Source: an uncultured Lachnospiraceae bacterium (lineage in GTDB: Bacteria > Bacillota > Clostridia > Lachnospirales > Lachnospiraceae). From it: a stretch of 64,000 nucleotides of DNA. A program made the translations under genes and the position numbers. Position 1 is the first letter of the stretch; the number at the start of each line of letters is the position of its first letter. Of the stretch, positions 16,623 to 24,330 are shown in pieces. The DNA lies in assembly GCA_948470335.1 (NCBI GenBank), contig CAOKOL010000022.1:1-64000 (forward strand), read 5' to 3'. The notes below the pieces were generated by a model that saw only the letters and a program-made list of their open reading frames with translations, did not search any database and was not told where the DNA came from.

Positions 16623-19553
16623 TCATAAAATTTCCAGCAGTTCCGATGCCGCCCTTTCATCCTTCACCCGGATCAAACAGTCCCTAGCATCCTCTTTCCC
16701 TAAAAAATCCACACTGCCATACCAAACCAATAGCCTGTCAATCACCGCAAATCGGCCTGCGCCTTCTTCCACAACCTCTACTTTTACACCTGCACATTGC
16801 AGCTGCCGAATCAATGTATATGCAAACGCTGCATTTCCATACAAAGCATTCTCCGGATTTTCCGTAATAACCGTAATCTGCACGCCTGCCTCCTGCCTTG
16901 CTTTCATCAGAGCAACCAAACGGTCGATCTTCTTCTGCGTCATCTGCGGACTGGCGATGACAATCTCCTTTTCCGCCTCAATCAAATCCCGTTCGAAAAC
17001 AGCCTCATAGTTTTCCGAGTCATAAATTGCATTTGCTTCCTGTTTCTTTCCATCAGCGCTTCCGGTTACACAAAAACCCAGCTTTTTATATGTACGCAGC
17101 CTTTTCAGGTACATGTTGTTAAAAACCTTGACATGGGAATCAATATAATCATATACGACCACATCCTTTTTCCCTTCATAGTCCCGGTTCAGACGTCCGA
17201 CATACTGTTCCAGCCTCCCTGCAAAAGATACGGGCGACGCCAGCATTAACGTATCCAGCCTTGGATAATCAAATCCCTCCCCAATCTTCTGTCCTGTCGC
17301 AACCAGTATCAGCGACTTATCATCAGGCACTTCTTTTAACTGCTTTCTGATACTTTCATTTTCTCCGGCCGAATGATCCCCATATAAAATGAAAACATAG
17401 TCCGCATCGTCCCTGACACAATCATAAATCAATTTTGCATGCTTTTTATATCTTGTAAGAATAACAGGCGTTCTGCCTTTGCTCACACAGCTCCTGATAT
17501 CTTCCAGAATCTGCTCGTTTCTCCCAGGGCTGTCGCTTACCAGTCCATACGCCCCATTAATATCCTTTTCACTGTCCGGCGTATTCAAAACCCTTGTATA
17601 CCGCGGAACTACCAGATGCGCAATTCCCTGTTCCTCATTCCGCTCCTTTGCCGTGAATCTATGCCGGATTGGCCCCAACAGCATATAATTGATTTTTTCA
17701 AGATTATCACTCCGCACCGGCGTGGCCGATACCCCATAAACGTATTTCGCATTTACTTTTTTCAGAATTTCCTGGGCAGTTGCGGATGCGGCATGATGGC
17801 ATTCATCCATGATAACCATGCCATAAGAATTTATCCTTTCATGAAATGTACCTTTTTTATATAACGAACCGATCATTGCGATATCAATGATACCTGTCAT
17901 TGTATCTTTCCCGCCCTTTAATGTTCCGATTACGCTGCCCCTTTTTTTTACACGTCCGGATTTCGTCAGATACTCCGGTGGTTCTTCGTCAATCTCCAAA
18001 AAATGTTTAAGTTCATCCTCCCACTGTATAATCAAATCCGTACTTTCCAGCAAGATCAGTGTATTCACTTTTCTCTGCGCAATCAGATAACTGCATACCA
18101 CTGTTTTTCCAAATGCAGTTGCCGCGCTGAGAATCCCATGGTCATACTGCAATAACTGTTGCGCCGCCAGCTCCTGCTGCATTCGCAACTCCCCTTTGAA
18201 AAAAATTCGCAGCGGACGCCCTGTTTCCCGCTGGTCATCAATATCATACTTAATGCCTGCCTTTACGCACCTGTCAATCAGATTTTCAAACAGTCCTCTG
18301 GGAATCTTTATATACCCATCCATATCCTTCCCCAGATAAACCATACTGAAATGATAATAATTTGAATATCCCAGCCGCATATTTTTATAGAATACCGGAT
18401 TATCAAATATCGCCATGCAGCGGATTTGATTTTGGATACAGGGCTTTAAATTCAGTGCGTCGATATATATGCCATCTGCCAATACAATATATAATTTTCC
18501 AATTACATCAGACACCGCAAAGTCATCCTGACGTTTCCACGGCCTGGGGCGACTCTTATTATTGGAATAATGATCCCCCCACTTCCCTGAAAAAAGCTCG
18601 CCCTGCCATTTCGAAATATATTGTTCCACTTCTTCCTGAGACAGCCGCTTTATCTGAAATAATTTTCTCCACTGTTCCGGATACGCATTCCAATTTTCGT
18701 CTACAAAAGCGCTATTCCCGTTTTTCAAAGCCTGTCCCTGCAATGGCAGTGCCACCAGGTTTCCAATTGAGTTTGCCACATCCTGAGAAGGGTACATCCT
18801 GTCATAATACCGGAATGATTTTAAATTAATAGCCGCCGCCCCTTTATCCAAAAGCAGAAAGCCAAAATTCCTGGCCATTGACGCCGGTATCGGCCTGCGG
18901 AAAAATATCCATACATGAGCGCCTTTTCCCGAACGGGATCTCTCAACCAACGCATCAATTCCGTTCTCTGCACAAATTTTCCGCAGGGCATCTACTTCTT
19001 CATACCACGTTTCATCCGCATTCGCAAAATCCTGTTTTTCAGCGCCTTTCTCATGATTATCAAAGTCGAATACCAGAAATCTGCAAGTCCCATCCGGCAG
19101 CAGCGGGTAAATTCCGATTACATCCGCACCGTCTTCCCGATAGCCAAACAAATGCTTCATCAATATTTCCGGTGTCAGTTTTATCCAATCCCTGCAGGAA
19201 CAATCCTCACAATACTGCTTCTCGCCTCTTTGCTTCGGACACACGCTGCTCCAACGATTCTTGCACTGCGGATAATAACCGCCATTCTTTCCCCGCCTGG
19301 CGAATACATCTTCCCTTCCCCAAAACATCGCAAAAAACCGAACCGCCATATCTCTGTCAATATACTGCCGGTTAATCCTTGCTCCCTGGTCAGGGTCATA
19401 CTCTTCAGCCTTGTCCGGCACATCTGAAAACACCTCGCTGTCCGCACATGGAATGCCAGCTTTATCAAGAAGTTTCCTGAGTTCTTTGTTTTCAGCCTGC
19501 AGGTTTCGGACCAGATTTCTGAGGGAATCTAAAGTATGAGTTTCTATGATCAT
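16623..19553 (-). CDS. TOTE-type primase-helicase with C-terminal PLD-like domain
   Basis: The start ATG 19553 (976 residues) has AAGGAA before it; an in-frame GTG at 19592 is the other choice. Domains in order: N-terminal coiled coil; a Cys cluster (YPQC, VCPKQRGEKQYCEDCSC); an archaeo-eukaryotic primase core with FLVFDFDNH (about 160-167) and SGKGAHVWIFF (about 208-218); a superfamily 2 helicase with TAFGKT (about 479), MDECHH (about 582), SATP (about 610) and EQYVGRLNR; and a C-terminal phospholipase-D-like part in which the HKD histidine and lysine are not obvious. This layout is known from TOTE conflict systems, thought to act against invading DNA. It sits alone between two other defence modules. 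Confidence 0.8.
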   Translation of the reverse strand: MIIETHTLDSLRNLVRNLQAENKELRKLLDKAGIPCADSEVFSDVPDKAEEYDPDQGARINRQYIDRDMAVRFFAMFWGREDVFARRGKNGGYYPQCKNRWSSVCPKQRGEKQYCEDCSCRDWIKLTPEILMKHLFGYREDGADVIGIYPLLPDGTCRFLVFDFDNHEKGAEKQDFANADETWYEEVDALRKICAENGIDALVERSRSGKGAHVWIFFRRPIPASMARNFGFLLLDKGAAAINLKSFRYYDRMYPSQDVANSIGNLVALPLQGQALKNGNSAFVDENWNAYPEQWRKLFQIKRLSQEEVEQYISKWQGELFSGKWGDHYSNNKSRPRPWKRQDDFAVSDVIGKLYIVLADGIYIDALNLKPCIQNQIRCMAIFDNPVFYKNMRLGYSNYYHFSMVYLGKDMDGYIKIPRGLFENLIDRCVKAGIKYDIDDQRETGRPLRIFFKGELRMQQELAAQQLLQYDHGILSAATAFGKTVVCSYLIAQRKVNTLILLESTDLIIQWEDELKHFLEIDEEPPEYLTKSGRVKKRGSVIGTLKGGKDTMTGIIDIAMIGSLYKKGTFHERINSYGMVIMDECHHAASATAQEILKKVNAKYVYGVSATPVRSDNLEKINYMLLGPIRHRFTAKERNEEQGIAHLVVPRYTRVLNTPDSEKDINGAYGLVSDSPGRNEQILEDIRSCVSKGRTPVILTRYKKHAKLIYDCVRDDADYVFILYGDHSAGENESIRKQLKEVPDDKSLILVATGQKIGEGFDYPRLDTLMLASPVSFAGRLEQYVGRLNRDYEGKKDVVVYDYIDSHVKVFNNMYLKRLRTYKKLGFCVTGSADGKKQEANAIYDSENYEAVFERDLIEAEKEIVIASPQMTQKKIDRLVALMKARQEAGVQITVITENPENALYGNAAFAYTLIRQLQCAGVKVEVVEEGAGRFAVIDRLLVWYGSVDFLGKEDARDCLIRVKDERAASELLEIL

Positions 19554-19633
19554 TGTGGTTTCCTTCATTCCAAACAGATTTTTTATATCCACTTCGTTTA
19601 AGAACCGAATATCTAAATCTTTATCGGCATACT

Positions 19634-20425
19634 TTAAAGCCTTGTAATTAACATAACATATATTTTACTGCAAATATCCACTTTTTCCTCAACCGTTTTA
19701 TCCTTTATTTTATCAACAAACAATTGTACAATCATGTTATTATATTCATATTGCTGCACATTTCCACCATTATCAATCATATTTCTTATGTAGTCTGTCA
19801 ATTGACGTGTACGAAATTCGGGATCATTTAAATGGAAACGCAAAATATGTTTTTCAATAAACATTAGTTCATCATCTGAATATGCGAATTGCCTTATATT
19901 CGGCTGAAATTCCATTTTCAGCACATCATACTGGATGGCTAATGGATTTCCAGATTGCTTTCCCTTAATTCCCATAGGCTGCAATATAATCTCAGCGTCA
20001 GGCATTTCACTATAAGATACCTGCAAATCTCTCAGTGATTTACAAGGAACAGTACATTGTTTTCTTTTCTCTGAGCTGCATTTGCTCTTTTCTTCAAACC
20101 GCTTTCGTGCCACATCCGATACTTTTCTTTTCTGTTCCCCTATCTTTTTAAAAGACTGATTACAAACAGGGCATGCTATTCCGATATTAGGAATGCATTC
20201 CGTCAATTTATCCGAATTACTTTTTTCAATTGAATGTTCCAAATGTCCAAATAACTTTTTATCCACTTTAATACGTGAATAACAGTACATGCAATACCCA
20301 TCCGATGCTTCACATAATACTTCTTTTGTATTTTGTTTTTCATCCGCTTTTAAATATCCATATTTCCTCCACCGTTTATATGGAACTCGAAATATAGGAA
20401 TATTTAAACAAAAGATATCTTCCAT
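19634..20425 (-). CDS. HNH endonuclease (PtuB-like)
   Basis: The 263-residue protein has a CMYC pair at about 45-48, followed by GHLEHSIEKSN and NIGIACPVCNQSFKK, a zinc-bound HNH layout as in AAA-associated HNH nucleases. In the Septu system such a nuclease (PtuB) works with an ATPase (PtuA) to block phage. The gene starts 4 bases after the ATPase stop. The C-terminal half, about 130 residues, is of unknown fold and could bind the ATPase. The Septu assignment is inferred from order and motifs. Confidence 0.72.
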   Translation of the reverse strand: MEDIFCLNIPIFRVPYKRWRKYGYLKADEKQNTKEVLCEASDGYCMYCYSRIKVDKKLFGHLEHSIEKSNSDKLTECIPNIGIACPVCNQSFKKIGEQKRKVSDVARKRFEEKSKCSSEKRKQCTVPCKSLRDLQVSYSEMPDAEIILQPMGIKGKQSGNPLAIQYDVLKMEFQPNIRQFAYSDDELMFIEKHILRFHLNDPEFRTRQLTDYIRNMIDNGGNVQQYEYNNMIVQLFVDKIKDKTVEEKVDICSKIYVMLITRL

Positions 20426-20429
20426 CTGT

Positions 20430-21386
20430 TTACCACTCCAAAATCTGTTTCAAAATCAATTGTTGCGAAGCTGTTAAAGATTGAGTTTGCAATTCCTCCA
20501 TTTGCATCTGGTCATAGTTCGACCATACATTATTAATTCTATTGTTAAAGAGACGTCTGAGTATCCTCTCTGTCTCGGAAGTCGGCACCAAATATTCACC
20601 AAATATCCTGTCAAAAATCATTTGCACTTCCGAAATAGACTGATAATCATTTACATCTACAACCTCAACCTCTGAATTTTCAAGTATCACTAAATTTGCA
20701 TTTTGGCTTGCCACAACTACATCGCAGGAGTGCGTTGTGATAACAAAATCCATCTGACAAAATTTTTTCTTTAGAAATGGGAATATTTTACGGGCATATC
20801 CAGGAGAAAGAAATTCGTCTAATTCATCTATTATTACTGTTGCTCTACTTAACTGTTTATCAACGATACATTTTTTTTGATAATACAATAATTCCAAAAA
20901 AATACGTACAATGGCCTGGTAACCGCTCGACAATGTACCTCGTCCATTTTCAAAATCAACCTCTCCTAAAATACCATTACCAGCGATTTTAAACCGTTCG
21001 CCTGTCAACTCACAAAATAGCTCTTGTAATTCATCCTCAAATAAATAATATATTTGTTCTATGCGTTCTGTCAGCGTACCATAACAATTAAAAGAATCTT
21101 CTAAATTAAAATAATTTTCCTGAATTCTAGTCTTTACTATTGCTTTGTTATAACTAAGTTTTTGATTTTCCTCTATGACTTTTGATACGTCAAACCCTCT
21201 ATTAACCGCATCGATAAAATAGACTTCATCTATTTCACCCATTTTGTCTAACAATAATCTTAAAAGTAATGATTTTCCACTCGAATTATCGCCTACAATA
21301 ATTGTGTCCGAGTATCTTAAATCTCCCTTTAAAATATTTTCACTGATATCATTCAGCAGTTCCATTCCAAACTTCATATACGGCAT
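20430..21386 (-). CDS. AAA ATPase paired with HNH nuclease (PtuA-like)
   Basis: About 318 residues from ATG 21386, which has GGGAG before it; ATG 21398 is also possible. It has Walker A (VGDNSSGKSLLLRLLLDK), a signature-like region GTLSSGYQAIVR, Walker B (VIIDELDEFLSPGYARKIFP) and an H-switch ITTHSCDVVVA, all of the ABC/SMC type. It is shorter than many PtuA proteins. It overlaps the 3' end of the DUF262 gene and is followed directly by the HNH gene, giving a three-gene transcript. It probably senses or meters the nuclease; this is inference. Confidence 0.75.
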   Translation of the reverse strand: MPYMKFGMELLNDISENILKGDLRYSDTIIVGDNSSGKSLLLRLLLDKMGEIDEVYFIDAVNRGFDVSKVIEENQKLSYNKAIVKTRIQENYFNLEDSFNCYGTLTERIEQIYYLFEDELQELFCELTGERFKIAGNGILGEVDFENGRGTLSSGYQAIVRIFLELLYYQKKCIVDKQLSRATVIIDELDEFLSPGYARKIFPFLKKKFCQMDFVITTHSCDVVVASQNANLVILENSEVEVVDVNDYQSISEVQMIFDRIFGEYLVPTSETERILRRLFNNRINNVWSNYDQMQMEELQTQSLTASQQLILKQILEW

Positions 21387-22485
21387 TCCATCTCCCATTC
21401 ATTTTTTTAATATTTACGGTTCTCTGTCCGCTGTTATTTTTATATCCGTTTGTATCCTGCACATGATCCAACAGGAGCTTTGTGATTTTTTTCTTTATTC
21501 CGATTTTTTCATATATGACATAAAAACCTTCCATTAATGCCACCTTCGTCTTTAAAACAGTATTGATCTCAAATAAATCAAGAAAATTTTCCAGGCTTTT
21601 TCTATATGCTTCTATATCGTTCTTTCTAAAACCCATTGCCTCCTTAGAAAAAGAATCTAGCATTTCCGCATATGATTCATAATATCCTTCTATTTCAAAA
21701 TCCACTTTATTTTTATTAGTGATCCCTTTACATTCTACATATTTTTTTAAAGCGCAAAAACGTAACAGCGTTTCTAAATCTTTATCTTTTGCATCTTCCC
21801 TGCCCCATATTTTTCTCCACTTAAAATTATTTTTATTAAACTCACGCAACATATCATAAAATTCACACATAAATATACCGTTTCTTTGTTCCTGCTTAGA
21901 AAGAAGAGCGCCATTTTTGTTTAAATTGGCGAAAATCACCTGCAAAACTTCATCTCTTTTTTCCTCTTTTCCGATCTTTATTTCTATTACCGTAATTGGC
22001 GTATAATCAACCCTCCGCTTAACTTCCACAGGCAAAGAAGAATAATCTACATTTACTTTTTTTCCTCCGGCCACAGTCAAATCAACACAAAGTTCCTCTA
22101 ATGGAAACTGTTTTTTTAATGCATCTGCAAACGAGCAGTCTTTAATTTCCAAATTTGAAAAATCAATTGCGCTTTCTTTCCGTTTATTCAAAAAAAAGCC
22201 TATATAATAAAAAAACAAACTCATTACTCTTTGCTGTCCATCTAATATTTCCAATTGATTATCTTTATTTCGACACGTATAAATCGGCGGAATCGGAAAC
22301 CCTCTCAACAAAGATTCAACAAGACCGACAACCTGTTCTTTATTCCAACGATATTTTCTCTGATATTTTGGAATAATATACATGTTTTCATTCACACTTT
22401 CTACCAATGTCCGAAATCCTATATCTGATTTGTATTGCTGGATTGTTATTGTTTCAAGATATTCCTCAATTTTATTCACCGACAC
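21349..22485 (-). CDS. DUF262-domain protein
   Basis: The best start is GTG 22485, 8 bases after a perfect AGGAGG, giving 377 residues; the frame is open to 22554. DUF262 (ParB-like, GmrS-type) features are YIIPKYQRKYRWNKEQ and LEILDGQQRVMSLFFYY, with PTYQR/DGQQR-type motifs known from nucleotide-dependent nucleases. A long helical C-terminal half follows. Its 3' end overlaps the ATPase gene by about 38 to 50 bases, so translation is coupled. DUF262 proteins occur in phage defence, either alone or fused to DUF1524 HNH domains. Here the HNH part is a separate gene. Confidence 0.78.
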   Translation of the reverse strand: MSVNKIEEYLETITIQQYKSDIGFRTLVESVNENMYIIPKYQRKYRWNKEQVVGLVESLLRGFPIPPIYTCRNKDNQLEILDGQQRVMSLFFYYIGFFLNKRKESAIDFSNLEIKDCSFADALKKQFPLEELCVDLTVAGGKKVNVDYSSLPVEVKRRVDYTPITVIEIKIGKEEKRDEVLQVIFANLNKNGALLSKQEQRNGIFMCEFYDMLREFNKNNFKWRKIWGREDAKDKDLETLLRFCALKKYVECKGITNKNKVDFEIEGYYESYAEMLDSFSKEAMGFRKNDIEAYRKSLENFLDLFEINTVLKTKVALMEGFYVIYEKIGIKKKITKLLLDHVQDTNGYKNNSGQRTVNIKKMNGRWNAVYEVWNGTAE

Positions 22486-22584
22486 AAAAACTACCTCCTG
22501 CATTTTATGAGTAAAATATTTATCCCCATATAGTCTATAAAAAAATTGTACCATAAAACCAGGAAAAATAGAATCTTTTATATA

Positions 22585-22618
22585 AAAATTGATATTCTAC
22601 GAATTGATATTCTATACA
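22585..22618. repeat. Short tandem repeat at island right end
   Basis: A 15-16 base unit, AATTGATATTCTA(C/T), occurs twice in a row between the DUF262 gene and the spoIVB stop. It is close to the right repeat and could be recombinase arm sites or a promoter element. No gene is seen between 22555 and 22718. Confidence 0.35.
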
Positions 22619-22718
22619 TACGCAAACCGCCCAAGAAGCCAAAATCTCTCAGGCGATTTAACATGCGATACTCCATTCGCACTCATTTCCAACTTATTTT
22701 CTCTTTGTCCTTTTAACC

Positions 22719-22851
22719 TTTCTCACCCCTCATCCCCCGTCCTCAACATATTCTCAATAAATATCCCATACCCTTTAGCCGGATCCTGTATAAACACATG
22801 TGTCACCGCCCCGATCACTTTACCATCCTGGATGATCGGCGACCCGGACAT
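22719..22851. repeat. Right 133-bp direct repeat (end of intact spoIVB), attR candidate
   Basis: This is the partner of 12685-12817. It covers the last 43 codons of spoIVB and the 4 bases after the stop, and begins right at the ATG codon of the MSGSP motif, which includes the presumed catalytic serine. If the element carried this tail in, the first 386 codons of spoIVB are native and the last 42 come from the element. Confidence 0.9.
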
Positions 22852-24009
22852 CCCCTGCACAATCCCCCCCGTCAGCTCCAGCAGCCTCTCGTCCGTCACC
22901 TCCAGCACCATACTCTTACTCTCCTTATTCGAACTGTTCACCTTCAAAATCCGTATCTCATAATCCTCCACCTTCCCGTCCACGCAGCACCGCACCAGTG
23001 CATCGCCCTCATGAACTTCCTGGCTGTAGGCCACGGGAAGGGCCTGCCCTGTGATGCGCTGGGCGAGCTGGTTGTTTTCGGTGCCGTAGACGCCTCTGCT
23101 GGTATTTTTGCTGATATTTCCCAGCAGTTTATTCTCCTGGTACAGAATGCTCCCGCTTAAAGATCCGGGCTCTCCCAAAGTTCCTTTCGTGATGGAAAAA
23201 ATATTGGCCTCGTACAGCTTTCCCTGATTGGCTTCCACCACCCGTCCGGTATCGGTGTCGCTGATGCCGTGGCCCAGTGCACCGAATATGCCATGTTCAT
23301 CCACAAAAGTAAGCGTGCCAATGCCGTGGGTGTCGTCCCTGACCCAGATTCCGGCTTTGTAGTCTTCCGGACCGGTGCAGGCGGCTTCCACCCGGACGTC
23401 CATCTCCTCGCCGCCCCGGCGTATGGTAAATACCAGCGGCTCTGCCCCCTGGGCACGAATCATCCCTGCCAATTGCTCTTTGCCGGCAGGTTGTTCGCCG
23501 TTTACCTTCAATATATAATCGCCGGATTTCAGAATACCGTAGGACGGTTCTACCGTCTCTCCCGACTGCGTCTCGATTTTGCCGGTACCCACTACCATAA
23601 TGCCATCGGTTTCCAGATATACCCCCACCGGGATGCCGCAGGGAATCACGGTACGTTCTTCGGCTACATTCACATCGATATTTTTCATATCGAACAGGCC
23701 GAACAGTTTCAGGCTAAGCTGATAAGTCCCCTCCGCTTCCGAATAAATGCCAAAGGGATCATCAAATACAATATCAATTTCATCAGAGCGGATATCGGAC
23801 GCATACCCCAGCGTCACTTCTTCGCTTCCGCTGGATAAGCTGAAACCGAAGGGAATATGAAAAGAAAAATCACTTTCCTGATCTTTCACCAGATGAATCT
23901 GATTGGGAATTACCTTTTTCACATAATACCAGGTATACAAAAGTGTAAACAGAACAGTAAACGCCAGCACACGAAGCAGCCACCGTTGATAGCGTTTCTT
24001 TATCTCCAT
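22723..24009 (-). CDS. spoIVB: SpoIVB serine peptidase (S55), sporulation signalling protease
   Basis: The 428-residue protein has an N-terminal membrane anchor (residues 10-30), a PDZ domain at about 165-235 (SYGILKSGDYILKVNG), and the S55 peptidase with GALGHGISD and the catalytic GMSGSPII (Ser388 by alignment). In B. subtilis SpoIVB is made in the forespore and cleaves SpoIVFA, which releases SigK activation. AGGAGG lies 7 bases before the ATG. It follows recN after a 321-bp gap with a terminator and its own leader, so it has its own promoter. The 3' end is the integration point of the island. Confidence 0.92.
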   Translation of the reverse strand: MEIKKRYQRWLLRVLAFTVLFTLLYTWYYVKKVIPNQIHLVKDQESDFSFHIPFGFSLSSGSEEVTLGYASDIRSDEIDIVFDDPFGIYSEAEGTYQLSLKLFGLFDMKNIDVNVAEERTVIPCGIPVGVYLETDGIMVVGTGKIETQSGETVEPSYGILKSGDYILKVNGEQPAGKEQLAGMIRAQGAEPLVFTIRRGGEEMDVRVEAACTGPEDYKAGIWVRDDTHGIGTLTFVDEHGIFGALGHGISDTDTGRVVEANQGKLYEANIFSITKGTLGEPGSLSGSILYQENKLLGNISKNTSRGVYGTENNQLAQRITGQALPVAYSQEVHEGDALVRCCVDGKVEDYEIRILKVNSSNKESKSMVLEVTDERLLELTGGIVQGMSGSPIIQDGKVIGAVTHVFIQDPAKGYGIFIENMLRTGDEG

Positions 24010-24052
24010 GTAAAGACCTCCTATTTATAGTTCCGCAATTCCCCACCAGGGC

Positions 24053-24083
24053 TTATACGGTCCATTGCTGATTTATACGGTCC
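24053..24083. promoter_or_regulatory. Two direct copies of an 11-bp motif before spoIVB
   Basis: TTATACGGTCC occurs at 24053-24063 and 24073-24083, starts exactly 20 bp apart, about two helical turns. The sites are 45 to 75 bases upstream of the spoIVB start. The motif does not match the sigma-F or sigma-G consensus, so an activator site is a possibility. Confidence 0.4.
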
Positions 24084-24154
24084 CGCCCTTTTGTCAGACA
24101 CTTTGAAATCCGGTCAAACGCGCTGTGGGCACACTTTGCCGGATACTCCATAAC

Positions 24155-24190
24155 AAAAAAGCGGTGCTTTCTTTCAAAACATCCGCTTTT
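24155..24190 (-). terminator. recN terminator
   Basis: On the minus strand AAAAGCGG and CCGCTTTT form a stem around a 20-base loop and run into TTTTTT. It lies about 140 bases after the recN stop and before the spoIVB leader. Confidence 0.6.
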
Positions 24191-24330
24191 AGTATGTGTG
24201 TTTCTCTGATTCTCAATCTAGTATTTTTTGGTGTATCTGTCAAGGCCGTTTGTTTTATTTTACCATTTTATTTGTTCTGTCCCATTCCTTCTGCCTGTCT
24301 TGTCTGGCCCGTCTATATTTTATTTGTTCT

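Larger units (their letters stand above)
12685..22851. mobile_element. Genomic island inserted at the 3' end of spoIVB
   Basis: The segment is bounded by a 133-bp direct repeat of the spoIVB tail and is visibly richer in A and T than the core genes on its right. Its genes have defence-type domains: DUF262, AAA ATPases, HNH, primase-helicase and a PD-(D/E)xK-like protein. Integration into a gene 3' end with a replacement tail carried by the element is established for many integrases. Here the only recombinase-like protein (14752-15765) lacks key catalytic residues, so the element may be immobile, or moved by an integrase encoded elsewhere. Confidence 0.75.

Noticed and set aside
20430..21386. 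Certain naming as Septu PtuA
   Set aside because: The ATPase is short and an extra DUF262 gene is part of the transcript, so only a likeness is claimed.
13120..22485. Prophage
   Set aside because: No capsid, tail, terminase, lysis or phage repressor genes.
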